Origin: Dallia pectoralis
Lineage: Eukaryota; Chordata; Actinopteri; Esociformes; Umbridae
DNA length: 64,000 bases
Assembly: GCA_029465975.1 (NCBI GenBank)
Contig: CM055748.1
Span: 10,504,300-10,568,299, forward strand
Reading direction: 5' to 3'
The translations under genes were made by a program, and so were the position numbers. Positions within the stretch are counted from its first letter, which is position 1; every line of letters starts with the position of its first letter. The notes beneath the pieces were generated by a model. The model was not told the origin of the DNA. It worked only from the letters and a program-made list of their open reading frames with translations, and ran no database searches. Shown here one piece after another: positions 12,497 through 24,067 of the stretch.

Positions 12497-13140
12497 AGAT
12501 GGTAAACAAACGATGAGTGTACATATTCGATGCGTTGGATGCAGGAGAAATGGGCAGGAGAAAAGACCTGAGCAACTTTGTCAAGGGCCAGACGACTGGC
12601 TCAGAACATGTTCTAAAAAAGAGCAAGGCTTGTGGGGTGCTCCTGGTCAGCAGTGGTGAGTACCTACCGACTGTGGTCAGAGGAGGAACAAACCACAAAC
12701 CAGTGAGAGGGTGTTGGCTGTTTACCTAGGCAGGTGATGGCACCATGATGCACTGTGGGAAGACAACATGCTGGTGGATGGAGTGTGATGCTCTGGATAA
12801 CGTTCTGCCGGTAAACCCTGGCCCCAGGCAATGATGTGGATGTCAATTTGACACGTGTCACCCACCTAAACATTGTCACGGACCAGGTACACCCCTTCAT
12901 GGTAATGGTATTCCCTGATAGCAGTCGCCTGTTTCAGTAGGATAATGTGCCCAGCCACACGTGGTTCAGGAATGTTTGAGGAGCATAATGAAGAGTTCAA
13001 GGTGTTGCTCTGGCCTCCAAATTCCCCAGATCTTCATTCGATAGAGCATCTATGTAATTTGCTGGACAAGTCAAAAATCCACAGCTAATCCACGACGTAC
13101 TTGGACTTGAACGATCTGCCGCTAATGTCTCGTCATGGAT
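12497..13140 (+). mobile_element. Decayed Tc1/mariner-type transposon, internally deleted
   Basis: 12530-12720 resembles the N-terminal helix-turn-helix part of a fish Tc1-like transposase. 12735-13140 resembles its catalytic part, with remnants of FQQDNxP (about 12935) and of PNSPDLxxIEHL (about 13018). Stops and frameshifts throughout make it inactive. The middle of the transposase is missing. A second fragment of the same family lies at 27235-27400. Confidence 0.75.
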
Positions 13141-13141
13141 C

Positions 13142-13442
13142 CATACCTCATAAGCGACCAATTGTCACCTGTACCAGGTCCGCCCACTCCAGGTGTTCAC
13201 CATCTTCTTATTAGTGGGGGTATTTATTCAGTTGATCATTGCTAGTTCGTCTTGTGTTCCTACCGAGCGTTCCCGCATTAATCCTTATACCCCTTACCAG
13301 TTCTGCTTCTGTTCTACGTCCTGCTGATCCCACTGCAAGACCTACTACTCTCTGGCTACCACCAACCTCTACGCCATCAGCCTGTGTAACAACCTCCTGC
13401 TTCCCTGACTCTCTACGATCCAAGGTCCTGGAGTCGGGGCAT
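13142..13442 (+). mobile_element. Probable Ty3/gypsy LTR remnant
   Basis: It has the composition and wording of a fish gypsy LTR (CCTGTACCAGGTCCGCCCAC, then GTATTTATTCAG, then CT-rich tail) and immediately precedes an integrase fragment. No matching second LTR is in the window. Confidence 0.4.
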
Positions 13443-13880
13443 TCTTTGAACCAGGCATGCCACCCCGGGTCGCGCCGTATACGTAACAGGCATTACTTCG
13501 TCGCCAGATCTGGTGGCCATCAATGGGAGCTGACGTCCCAGCTTTCATAGCCGCCTGTGTCGTATGTAACCAGAACAAGACCTCCTGGGAGGCGCCTTCG
13601 GGTCTTCTTCAGCCACTTTCCATGCCTTATGCCTTGGTCCTATGACTCCTTGGATATAGTCACTGGCCTTCCTCCCTCTGACGGCAATACGGTTATTCTT
13701 ACTGTGGTAGATGGCCTTTCCAAACCCGCCCATTTCATTCCACTGCCAACACTTCCCTCGGCTAAGGAGATTGCAGAGATCATGGCGCAGCATGCTTTTC
13801 AGATCCATGGGTCTTACGGCTGATGTCGTGTCCGATCGGGGCCCTCAGTTCTCCTCCCGATTCTGGCTGGGTTTTGGAAC
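13443..13880 (+). pseudogene. Ty3/gypsy integrase fragment
   Basis: The zinc-finger tail (CVVCNQNK near 13555) and the rve catalytic core can be read with frameshifts: DGNTVILTVVDGLSKPAHFI near 13682 and DVVSDRGPQFSSRFW near 13824. The second block carries a conserved catalytic Asp of the DDE triad. Several frame changes and an abrupt end near 13880 mean it is non-functional. No reverse transcriptase is nearby. Confidence 0.85.
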
Positions 13881-14744
13881 CGTGGGGAGAATAGAAGCAG
13901 TGTGGAAATGTTATATTGCTATTGATTAAGTAAGCGGAGAGCGAGGTTCTAGAGGAAACGGAGTACAGCACCAGAAAATTAATTCAACAAACCCTAATCA
14001 ATGGTATGTTCAGAACTTAGACTACAAGAGTGCATCTTCTGGGGACCATATTATCCTTACGTCCATAACCCCCCGGTTCCACTCCCCCAGAGCTTTCTAT
14101 ATAATTTGTATATGACACGAAAAACATTAAGGAATAGCCTTTGCTTTTCACATAGAAAGGCATTATGCTTATTATGTGTATTTATAAGTTAGTACACAAT
14201 GATAAACAACGGTTTACACCAGTTTGAATACTTCTAGTAAGGTTATGATAGAAAATTACTTTAGTTATAATCTGGTTGGGCTCTTCTGTTAGAAATCTGA
14301 AGCTACTGAAAAGACCCAAAAAAGACCCTGGAAGAGACTAAAAGAGACTGAAAGAGACTGAAGGAGACTGAAAAAGACTGCCCTCCCTCTAGTTCTGAGA
14401 AGAGTCATGCTGGGGAAACCCTTGTAATCCAATGATGTCGCTCTGTTTGGTAATCAATGATCCCTTTGATTTTAGGTCCAGGGGAGCCACTAAAGATCTG
14501 ACTACTGCTCTTTTACTACTTTTCAATGAAGGAAACACAGGTTTTATAGAAGAAAGAGCTTTACATTAATTTGCATCAGTTTGGAAAAGGGAGTTAACAA
14601 TGCATTACTACAGAGAATTAAAGTCACACTGTAACATCCATTCTCTGAAGCAAAGTTTGTATACGTATTTGTGAATAAACATAACATTATTTTAATCAAA
14701 TATATATTCAAAATATAGTTGCTGTATTCTAGAGGGTAATCTGA

Positions 14745-14800
<56 letters not shown>

Positions 14801-15900
14801 AGAGATCCAGGTCTGTGTTTACATGTACGGACAAGAAGTCTGGTCCTCACTTGGAAATCCAACTAGGCTTAAGGTAAAACTTACAATTGTGAAAGTATTT
14901 AGAATCGTGTTTACTTTTGTACTTTTAGGATTAGGTTATGTTTACACTATTTTGGTGCATGCAAGGACATAAAAACAAAGGTGTGTGGATTTAAAAACAT
15001 ACTATATTCATTTCAAATTGGATACACAGATTATGTTTGCTCAAATGAACACATACTGACATATAATTGGACTGAACATGTAATATTGTACAATATTTGG
15101 TCAAATTTGCATTTTGGTACTGTGCTATAGATTCTGTTTTATAAGTAACTTTTCTAAAAATTGACGTTGTAATTTCACACCACATAAGTTTGCTTTTAAT
15201 AACATTGAGCAAATGTTATTATTCAGTAGCTTCAGATTTTTAACAGAAGAGCTCAACCAGATTAATACTGAACTCATTTCTATCATAACCTCACAAAATA
15301 GTGAGCTCCAAAAATAACTGAATGGCAAGAAATATTTTGTAAGTATTGCCTCTGTATTGTTCCTCCAGCGTTTGTATTTATAACTATGCAATTTCTATAG
15401 GGTTAGGCCAGACTGTCAGCCATATTAGATGAAGATTTCATAAATAACAACAACAACAAAATTAACACAAACAAGTTTGTTTTATTCTGTATAGTTCCTA
15501 AAGTATCAGAACAATTGACTTCACAGCGTTATTCAAATTGTTCACAACAAAATTGTGTCTATTTCACGAAAACCCGTGATACTGTGTTGAATTGTTAGGC
15601 GTTGAAGCTGTTAAAGTCTAGTCTTGATACAGGGCTTGCATTTGCATTTGGAATCGGTTTCTGGTGTCTGACATGGGTCAATGCAAGCATGTCATCAAAG
15701 AGGTGAATAAATCAGAATAAATCAGTGAGACATACAGTAACTAACACATATCAAAATAAATTGAACAAACGACCTAGTAGACTAAGACCACAATTATAAA
15801 GGACCCAATAATATTTTCTATGGTGAAGATAAAACCATACAACAATCACACAAATCCTAAACAATCTTCAGGGAAGATGGCCAAGTAAAAGTTAGCCATG
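13881..15900. other. Intergenic sequence with simple repeats
   Basis: It holds a short run of AAAGAGACTG units at about 14325-14385 and a (TG)n tract at 14747-14796. The rest is AT-rich unique sequence with no recognisable gene. Confidence 0.5.
14747..14796. repeat. (TG)n microsatellite
   Basis: About 25 uninterrupted TG dinucleotides followed by a short GA run. Confidence 0.97.
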
Positions 15901-15919
15901 TTAATCTTTACATCTAAAT

Positions 15920-16330
15920 AAGCCGGTAGAGTTCTGGAAAAAAGACCTCTGGACATATGAGAGAAACGGAATCTGTATTGGAGGATCCAAAATATCTGTA
16001 CAACATCGTAAAGGTGGTTCTATAAGATGGGCATGTATGGCTGCAACTGGAACCCGCTCATCTGGGTTAATTGACAATGTGACTATTGGCAGAAGCAGCC
16101 AGAATATTTCTAATATGTACAGATACAACCAAAATGCAGAGCTCAAAATACAGAACCAAAATACAGAGCCAAAATACAGAACCATAATACAGAGCCAAAA
16201 TACAGAACCAAAATACAGAGCCAAAATACAGAACCAAAATACAGGCCAAAATGCAGAGCTCAAAAAACAGAACCAAAATACAGAGCTCAGTGCAGCAGGA
16301 CAGTGACCCAAAACCACAGTGCCACAGTCA
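15920..16330 (+). mobile_element. Tc1/mariner-like transposase relic interrupted by a tandem array
   Basis: Left of the array the + strand recalls the Tc1 block after HRKGGSI (about 16005) with ATGT-like and LIDNVTIG text. Right of it comes QQDSDPK (about 16297), the decayed QQDNDPKH block. Between them a 13-16 bp unit (AAAATACAGAACC) is repeated at 16136-16282. Confidence 0.6.
16136..16282. repeat. 13-16 bp AC-rich tandem array inside a Tc1 relic
   Basis: Roughly ten variants of AAAATACAGAGCC/AAAATACAGAACC. It replaces or expands the part of the transposase between its two recognisable halves. Confidence 0.85.
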
Positions 16331-18340
16331 GTCAATACAATTTAGTATGCAATTCAAGATAAGATATAAGGCAAAACGGACCCTGAAAACAATCAGGAAT
16401 TAAAAATAAAAGCATCACTGTAGAATATGTGTATAGGTTGCAGACCTCAGGCTAGTCAAACTAAAACCAAAAACAAAAAATCTTCAGAATCCATTTTTGA
16501 ATGCCAGCTTTACATTACACATTTGACTATTTCTAGCTTTACATCATAGATTAATTCAATAGCTTTTGGTGATGTTAATCAATCAACCATTGTTAATCAA
16601 ATGAACCTATCTTCTCAGTCCAGGTTTCTGTCCCCATTTATCCCCTAGTCTGTCTCTGTCTCTGAATCTCTAGCCAGAGAGATCAGGTTAATGACCAACA
16701 TGTTATTGTCCTATTCATCAACAACCACAATAGGAAATAAAGAAGACATAACATAAAAAGGAAGAGGTTGAGTTGGTGATGAATTGAGGTAGAGGTGAAA
16801 GTGGAACTGAGGTGGAAATATCATTCACAACATAGAAAAGACCAGAGACTTTGTAGAAATGAGTAAACTGGTGTATACCTAAGACAGATTGAATGTTTAG
16901 CTCCAGCGGGGACCCAGAGGTCAATGTAAGGAGCGAGCTGGACACGCGGGGAACAGAGGGCAGGGACAAAGGGACAGAAAGTGGAAGCGGCAGGGTGAAT
17001 GTGGCCGCGTGTTTAGCGGTCCCAGTAGAATGGGTACTACATCAACTCCAGCTGGGGCCCAAGGGGTTAATGGATAAGACTGCTCAGCAGGGGTCAAGGG
17101 TCAGGAGGCCACTCTCTACCAGGGCTAATTGGCCACAACGAAGAGAGTTCAGGCACACAGGCTGGCCGTCCGTGGCGGAATACATACACATGTATACAGC
17201 AGCTTTGATAGACGAGTCTTCCATCAAAGCCCTTGATCTGAGTGAGAGGATGAGCTTCTCTGTTGTGCTTCTGTTCTCAGACAGGCCTGGACTAGAACAA
17301 TCCCAACCCCTCAGCCCACATCGCCCTAACTACCACCTACAGGGATGCTGTTTCACACCACTATACACCATATAGCTGGCAATTCTATAACAAGCATTTC
17401 ATTGCAATTCAGTCCCTCTGAGCAAAGGGCATTGAAAAGATCGGGAGTTATTAAAATACTTTTTAGCAAGCAAGTTTTTGTCCCCTATATGTCATTAAGC
17501 TGCAAACATTTTATTGACAAAATTATAGTGGCAGAACTGGCATTGTCAAGATAAAATGTCACAGTGTATGTAACCTCTTCATTGTGGATTACTTAAAAGT
17601 TTTTAGTCTGTGAGTACATGAACCGTTATAATAAATTATAAGGTAGTGTCCTTCACTCTAAGTAAGTCCTCCATGGCAAACTTTAACACTACATTAGCCT
17701 AGAACAGATCCTGGATATGATCTAATACAAGCCATATTGTTATTGAAATACTCACAGTGTTGCATATCATAATTTCATGCTAAGTTTAGACAGTAAGGCA
17801 GTAAAATACCACAGTTAAGAGTAGTTCTTATTGATATTTAAAACGGTTGCCAATGCAATTAGAGCACAATAGGTAATGCAATGTAATCCCCTTGGTAAAT
17901 GTAAGCAATTACACACAAGGTGACGAATATAGCCAATATACCATGGCTAAGAGCTTTTTTAGGCACAACACATCACAGAGTGCCTGGAAACAGGGAATAG
18001 CTGTGGTCTATCAGAAATATATCACAAACGCCTGAGATTACTTACTGCTCTCATAAACCCATCATCAATGCAAATAAAGCAGTGAGATGTGATGTGATGG
18101 CATTCTTACATACCATAGCTATCAGCCAATCAGCATTTAGGATTTCACTACTCCAGTTTATAAGGTCTCTCATAAACTGAGGGACTTGAATGTTGAATGT
18201 GGATTGGCTTACAGTAGTTGTAAAAGTCAGCAATAAATCACAAGGGGTTATATATGGGAAATTTACCATGGCTAAACGTTGTTTTTAGGCACATTGTCGG
18301 TATTACATCACATCAAATTTTAATGCACTAATTGTATTGG
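16331..18340. other. Intergenic unique sequence with HNF1-like half-sites
   Basis: A 160-codon open frame at 16893-17375 shows no family resemblance or conserved composition, and I do not call it a gene. The stretch 16560-16700 has three GTTAAT motifs (separate entry). Nothing else was recognised. Confidence 0.45.
16574..16699 (+). promoter_or_regulatory. Cluster of three HNF1-like sites
   Basis: GTTAATCAATCAAC (16574-16587), GTTAATCAAATGAAC (16592-16606) and GTTAATGACCAAC (16687-16699) resemble the palindrome GTTAATNATTAAC. The last has two mismatches. They lie about 8 kb downstream of hnf1b. The idea that they feed back on hnf1b is speculation. Confidence 0.25.
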
Positions 18341-18354
18341 TTACAGGTTTAGAA

Positions 18355-18780
18355 TCAGAATCAAAATGAGCTTTATTATCAAGTACACATGAAATTGGTT
18401 CTGCCCCATTAGTGTAACAATAAATACACAAGTAATAAATAAATACGAAGAATAGACTACAATAAATTTGAAATAAATATGTCCGGTACAATATTGTCTA
18501 ATGGGAGTTCTGTGTGAGCAGACTATAATCAGTATGGGCATGGGCCATGTTCCTGAGGCCCACTGCTGTAGAAAATAAACTGTTCTTGTGGCGAGAGGTT
18601 TTGGTTTTGATAGACCTCAACCTTCTGCCAGTGGAAAAAGTTCTGAATAGTCAATTTCCAGGGTGACAGGGATCTGCCTCAATCTTTGGCACTCACTTGA
18701 GCGTCCTGGAGGTGTGTAGGTCGCATAGAGACGGCAGATTTCAGCCAATGACCTGCTCTGCAGAGTAGATATGAGCAATG
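18355..18780. mobile_element. Teleost interspersed repeat, probably LINE-derived
   Basis: It starts GAATCAAAATGAGCTTTATT and continues with GAGGTTTTGGTTTTGATAGA and GCAGATTTCAGCCAATGACC. This wording recurs in many fish genomes. I recognise it as an interspersed repeat but cannot assign the clade or direction with confidence. Confidence 0.5.
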
Positions 18781-18865
18781 AGGCATCTTGGGGGTTTGTG
18801 CTGTATTGCCAATAAACATCAGCTAATCACTGTGTCCAAGAACTCTGTGTGTTTTTTCAAATGAA

Positions 18866-19032
18866 TATACTGTTTCTTCTGTGTTTGGGATAAATTCATA
18901 TACTGTTACTTCTGTGTTTGGGATAAATTCATATACTGTTACTTCTGTGTTTGGGATAAATTCATATACTGTTAGTTCTGTGTTTGGGATAAATTCATAT
19001 ACTGTTACTTCTGTGTTTGGGATAAATTCATG
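18866..19032. repeat. 33-bp minisatellite
   Basis: Five nearly identical copies containing CTTCTGTGTTTGGGATAAAT. The unit is divisible by three, so open frames run through on both strands without coding meaning. Confidence 0.93.
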
Positions 19033-19049
19033 TTTCCATATGTACGTAT

Positions 19050-22000
19050 TCATGTACTGTTACTTGACAGAAAGATCTTTTGCCAAAATGCAAATAGATA
19101 CAAAAAGCCAAATTAATGCATCGCAAATTCCCTTCCTTGTATTAGTCATAAGCCAACAAATGCCATGCATTACATTGTTAAAGGATAAATTAGTCTTGTG
19201 GGGAGTCTTTTCACAACCAGACGGCCATCAGAAGAATAAGGCAGAATAAGAATGAGAGCTTTTGTGGCCTATTGTTCCTAAATGGTTAGTAAATGAGATG
19301 TGGTTCTTCTTGTCTGCTCCTGTCAGAGATGGATCATATACAGTACAGAAGAATCCTGACAGATTGCCATTGCCATGCGGATGCTGTCAGAGGCTTGGTG
19401 CTGAAGAGGTTAATGATTTATGAAGAATGGTGGGATGTCCAAAGTGGGCCTGGGTTAATGTTCACCTCACTGACAGGGCCACCTCTGGTGTCTGCCCAGT
19501 GCCCAAAGCCTGCACAGGTAGCTCCACCATAGGGGGACCTGTCTGACTCTGCTGGCCTCCAGCTAAACTCTGAATTCCCAGCAGGGTATGTGACCCACGC
19601 TCTCTTCAAGATCTGTGAATGGATTCAAAGAGCTGTGTAGGAGGGACTAAAGAGAGTGATGAGGGCCTGCTCTGGAGACTCGCAGGTAGCTAGAAGCATC
19701 CAACAAAGTTACAATCCTACAGAAGACCTTCACAATAACAAATCCCAGGATGGCTGTGGCATGAGGGTTTCAATAACTCCATAACCTCTCATAATGGATA
19801 GCACAGTCCAAATGTATGCCTGTCCAAATGAACAAAGTTGCCTTGCGTCAGTACACCAATGTGTGTGTGGAAAAGGATGTGTGGGAAAGTTACCACAAGT
19901 TGACCTCCTTTGTTCAGATCAAACCTGTGTGCATCCTGAATATATGTGGTTATGGTAATTTGTTACTATTTATATGGCAATGTTTGTGGACACACTAGGT
20001 AGTGTTTATGCCTGGGCTTTATGCTAATCAGCCGTTTTTATCACAGAATACTGCGAGCAAGGCGCCTGTATTCTTGTTAACTCAATTCATCTAGCATTGG
20101 ATATGTACAGTACAACATTCATATTGCGTGCTTATTTGACCTGTAGCTGTACATATTTTGCTGAATTAGCTAGTTATATGCATGTTATTGGAGATTATGT
20201 AGAAGTGCATTCAAGATCATGCTGTGTTTGTGTGTATGGATCTAAGGCATTTGTATCCTGGCAATAGTAGTTTCAGAATGTACCGAATACCCAGTATTCC
20301 AATGTGTATGCACAACATTCAGCAATGAAGATCTGTTCTGTCTGTGAACTAATACAATGCATGAGACGTTATCAATTAGGTTACTTTAAGCGGGTGGCTT
20401 TTTTTCTCTCTGTTGCGGATATGATCTGTGAATGTGTCTATTGAATATATCCGGGGCAGATGCTGGGGCAGACAAGGTGATGGATAACAGAGGGACCTGT
20501 CAGCCCGTGTTTCAGCCTGCCCTAGTTAAGCTGTAAATCTTTCCCAACAACACCCACGGAACAATGGCAGAAGGCCTCATCCCTGGAACGCCACCTTTTC
20601 ACCGGGGCAACAATGAAGATGCCAGCTGAAACAGTTTGTAGGGGTCCACTCAATGGCCTCAATATCTCAGTCAGCCCGTAAAAATGTTGGACAAATCCGT
20701 GTGGGGATAAAACCAGGTACCATGAAGAACAACAAGCTGTAAAAAGATCAATTCAATCGACGTGATAATGTCAAAATATGTTTAATTAGGTAAACCAAGA
20801 GCCCAGTTAACATTGTGTTCAAAATACTGTGTGCTCCATTTATACGTATATATTTTATGTTTTTAGAGTAATGTATGATGAGCTGAGTCTGTTATAAATA
20901 CATTGCAAACTTTTCAGAAGCTGGTCAAATCCACCCCAGCCTCCAGCGAAGAGGGTTAGCATTTATTTTGATTGGAAATGAATAGGATCACTATTTTAAT
21001 CTGGATTGCTGTGTCTTGGGGTGGGCCAGTGGTCTGGGGTTCTGTCTCCGGTGCACTGGTGTCAAATCAATTACATTTATTTAATTTAACGATTTTTACA
21101 TCAGCGATTGTTAAAAAGTTAGTTGACAGAAACCATGCCTGCGCGTGGGTTGGTCAATCTTCCAACGTTTACTATTCCGTTTAGCAAAGCTTAGCCTTTT
21201 GTTTTTAATTACATACAAAAGAGGTTTCATGCATGGCCTATCTCAGTATATCACAGTATATAATGTGTGTTACCCTCGTAACAATGTTCAATACTCTTTA
21301 TAATTTTTTAATCCCTGTTTTATTTTTTTTACACGTAACTAACCTTTCTTACAAGACATGTCTCAGTTGACTAGCTTTTGCAGAGCTGTTTTCAGTTTAC
21401 TTCATTGGAGAACTGCTCCTTCAGTGGTTTAGTGGAGGTCATGGGTATTGCAGTTATAACCACGACACTACAGCGTATCAGTGATCATGGTGTAATGCTC
21501 AATTCATAACACCCACTGACAGGTTATTTTATTAGGATGTCCTAATTTATATATTTTTTGCACTTATCAAGGTATGACTAGATAACTTCAAAACTAATCT
21601 TTCTTATTTTCTTCTTAGTGTTATTTCATTGTTTCAGCATTTCTACTGTTTTAATATCTCTATACTTTAAGTCTATTGTTTGTTTTTCTTCTGTAAAAAT
21701 ACATTAGGACACTAATGACATCTATTGTAAATGCTTTTTGAAATGTGTGCTTGGTCTAATGAAACATATTTGGAAAAAGGTTGTAGGTCAATAAGTCTTC
21801 TGCAGGCAGAAATAGCGCTTATCTGTGGTTCTGTGCCATTACAGAGGGTCATTTACGTGTTAGAGCAGACATATTGGGTGATCGCTACCAGTTTGAGTTT
21901 TGGTCTCACATGGTCTGCTCCGCCATCTGCTGGACAGATTATGATACTTTTTCTACACTTAGTAACATGCATGCATACATACATGCATGCATACATTTAG

Positions 22001-22435
22001 ATACCTTGATAGGTACATTTCCTGTAATTGCTCTTCCAAGATCAAGCTCTAAAACAACAATGCTGATTTGTGAACTCGGAAGGTAGTAATTTTGTATGAA
22101 ACAGTACTTTAGCTTAGTCAAAATGTAAATTGAAGGGGCTGAACTTTTGATTGTTAAAGAGAAAATTATGCCTCCAGTATTTTCTTGACTGTTCATCGAT
22201 GTTATTTATTTTATCAGAGAAGCATTCAAATAAGCAAGACCTTGATACAGTCGAACGTTAAAGAAATAAAGAAGCACTACAGCTACACCCTGTGGAGAAG
22301 AATTGAAGTCACGTCAGCTTCTCTATCTTCTATTGCCACCAACTAATAGACTCTTTGTCAATTTCTACAGTTTATTGCAGTGTGTATAATGTTTTAATAG
22401 AGACCACAGAGAAAGACAAAGGAGACAAGGAGACA
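19050..22435. other. Intergenic unique sequence
   Basis: No gene was recognised. A GTTAATGATTTAT HNF1-like match lies at 19409-19421, and a short CATG/CATA repeat at 21958-21997. The remainder is AT-rich without long open frames. Confidence 0.45.
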
Positions 22436-22439
22436 GATT

Positions 22440-23130
22440 CAAAGTCATGAGATTGGAAATCCGCCGCACACCCTCGACCCCAGATGCCTCAGACGATCTA
22501 TCCTTATGTTTCTTTCCAAAGTTTTTGAAAAATTGCTCAACGAACGGATTGTCAACCATCTCAATTCCCATTGTATCCTTTCCACAATGCAATCTGGTTT
22601 CAGTGCTGGTCATGTCTGCACCACAGCCAACCTTAAGGTCCTGAACGACAGCATTGCCACCATAGACAAAAAGCACTACTGTGCCGTTTACATTGATCTG
22701 TCCCAGGCATTTGTACTTGGGACGACTTATCTTTCTCTGGCTCTCACAGTTGGGGGTCTCCAGGAGAGTTTTAATGGCATTCAGCATTCCTTCCGAAACC
22801 TCCAGTTACTACTAAACTCTGGTAAAACTAAGTGCATGCTTTTCAACCGACACCTGTCTGTCAAAACTAGCATTGTCACCCTAGATTGGTCTTAACTAGA
22901 ATATGTGTATACATACAAATACCTGGGTGTCTTATATCCAAACAGCTCTCTTTCCTTCCATCCGCACATAAACAAACAGATTTTAAAAAAAAAGTCCAGA
23001 ATCGACAACAGGGCATCCTTTACCTAGGCCAAACTTGGTGAAGAAGACTAGTATACCAAATGTTTGATTATGTTGATGTCATTCTTAAACGGCTTCAAAC
23101 TCTCAGGAAAAAAAATGGATGTGATTTACC
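22440..23130 (+). pseudogene. L2-type LINE reverse-transcriptase fragment
   Basis: Readable with frame changes: KVFEKLLNERIVNHLNSH (from about 22520), TMQSGFSAGH, CAVYIDLSQAF (RT motif with catalytic Asp), NSGKTKCMLFN and YKYLGVLYPN. The YADD box and about 100 residues around it are deleted between LSQAF and the C-terminal part. Its opening GATTGGAAATCCGCCGC is shared with the intron 11 copy at about 51509. Confidence 0.8.
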
Positions 23131-24032
23131 TTTGACCTCACATAATCATTGTCGTGGTCATAAAGACTATATAAAGACTATATATATTGGTTTCATGATG
23201 ATATATATTCATTATTAAGTAGTGTGTGTATCGAGTAGTGTGTTTGAATTATTATAGTCATGTTCATGAATTGGAATTAAAAATCACAAAAACATTACAA
23301 TTTGGGTTATAATTTTACAAAAGGTAGATTAAGGTAGAAAGATTTATTTCATTATTTTACTGGACTGAAGCTTAACAATTACTCTCAACAAAATTAGTTT
23401 TTCGTCTAAGATATTTATTAATTAGTGTCACGCCACATGACATTGTGACACAGACGAATTCTTTCGTCATTAACTGGTGACACCTTTTTTTCTCTTAATT
23501 ATATTTCTATGTAGCTTAGGTGCGCCACTTAAAAACTGACCTCAGGTCGGTAAATTAGATCTGTGTATGCTGCCTTCATAACAACTCGGCATCAGAAACT
23601 CGCAGATGCTATTCGAGATATATCCTACCTATGACGTGTACGTGTTTTCAAAACATCTAGATAGAAAATCCAATCAAATAGCCTCCGCTGGAGAAAAGAG
23701 AAACAATGTTGTAATTTACGGAACATTCTCGAACTTGCAGTTTGCGAACTTAACACCAATGACGTCACGATTTTGCTTCGTCCATATCGAATTCCTGTAA
23801 AATATCATACGCGTCACAATGATGTTGCAATAGTTTTATAATTGAAATTCCGAGTTGGTAGACGGTTGGAAATGATTAACCCTGTCGAAGCTCAGTCGCG
23901 ACTTCTCTGTCTTTAAAGGGCTGTAGTCGGTGGTGGATCCTAGAGTTCCCAATTCAATTCTCTCTTGAATGTGGCATGTGACAACCTGTCACTTCCGACT
24001 AAATATTTCTGTCAAATACCACCTTTATCAAG
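23131..24032 (+). other. synrg upstream and presumed promoter region
   Basis: AT-rich to about 23520, then more GC-balanced with many CpGs toward the start codon. It contains an everted nuclear-receptor-like TGACCTCAGGTC (23537-23548) and a perfect CRE. No TATA box is obvious. The 5' UTR cannot be delimited. Confidence 0.45.
23760..23767. promoter_or_regulatory. Perfect CRE palindrome TGACGTCA
   Basis: Full 8-bp CREB/ATF site 266 bases upstream of the synrg start codon, in a position typical of TATA-less housekeeping promoters. Confidence 0.45.
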
Positions 24033-24038
24033 ATGGCG
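24030..24038 (+). promoter_or_regulatory. YY1-like motif over the synrg start codon
   Basis: CAAGATGGCG covers the ATG and fits the YY1 core AAGATGGCG. YY1 sites overlapping the start codon are known in a class of vertebrate housekeeping genes; function here is inferred. Confidence 0.4.
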
Positions 24039-24067
24039 TTGCGGCCGGGATCTGGGGGAGGTGGCAG
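24033..24067 (+). CDS. synrg: synrg exon 1 (start codon)
   Basis: ATG at 24033 opens MALRPGSGGGG, matching the human N-terminus MALRPG. The exon ends AG|GTACTT in phase 2. The sequence around the ATG, CAAGATGGCG, also matches the YY1 consensus. No upstream in-frame alternative is needed. Confidence 0.88.

Noticed and set aside
16893..17375. 160-codon open frame in the intergenic region
   Set aside because: No recognisable family, low-complexity composition changes, no splice or promoter support.
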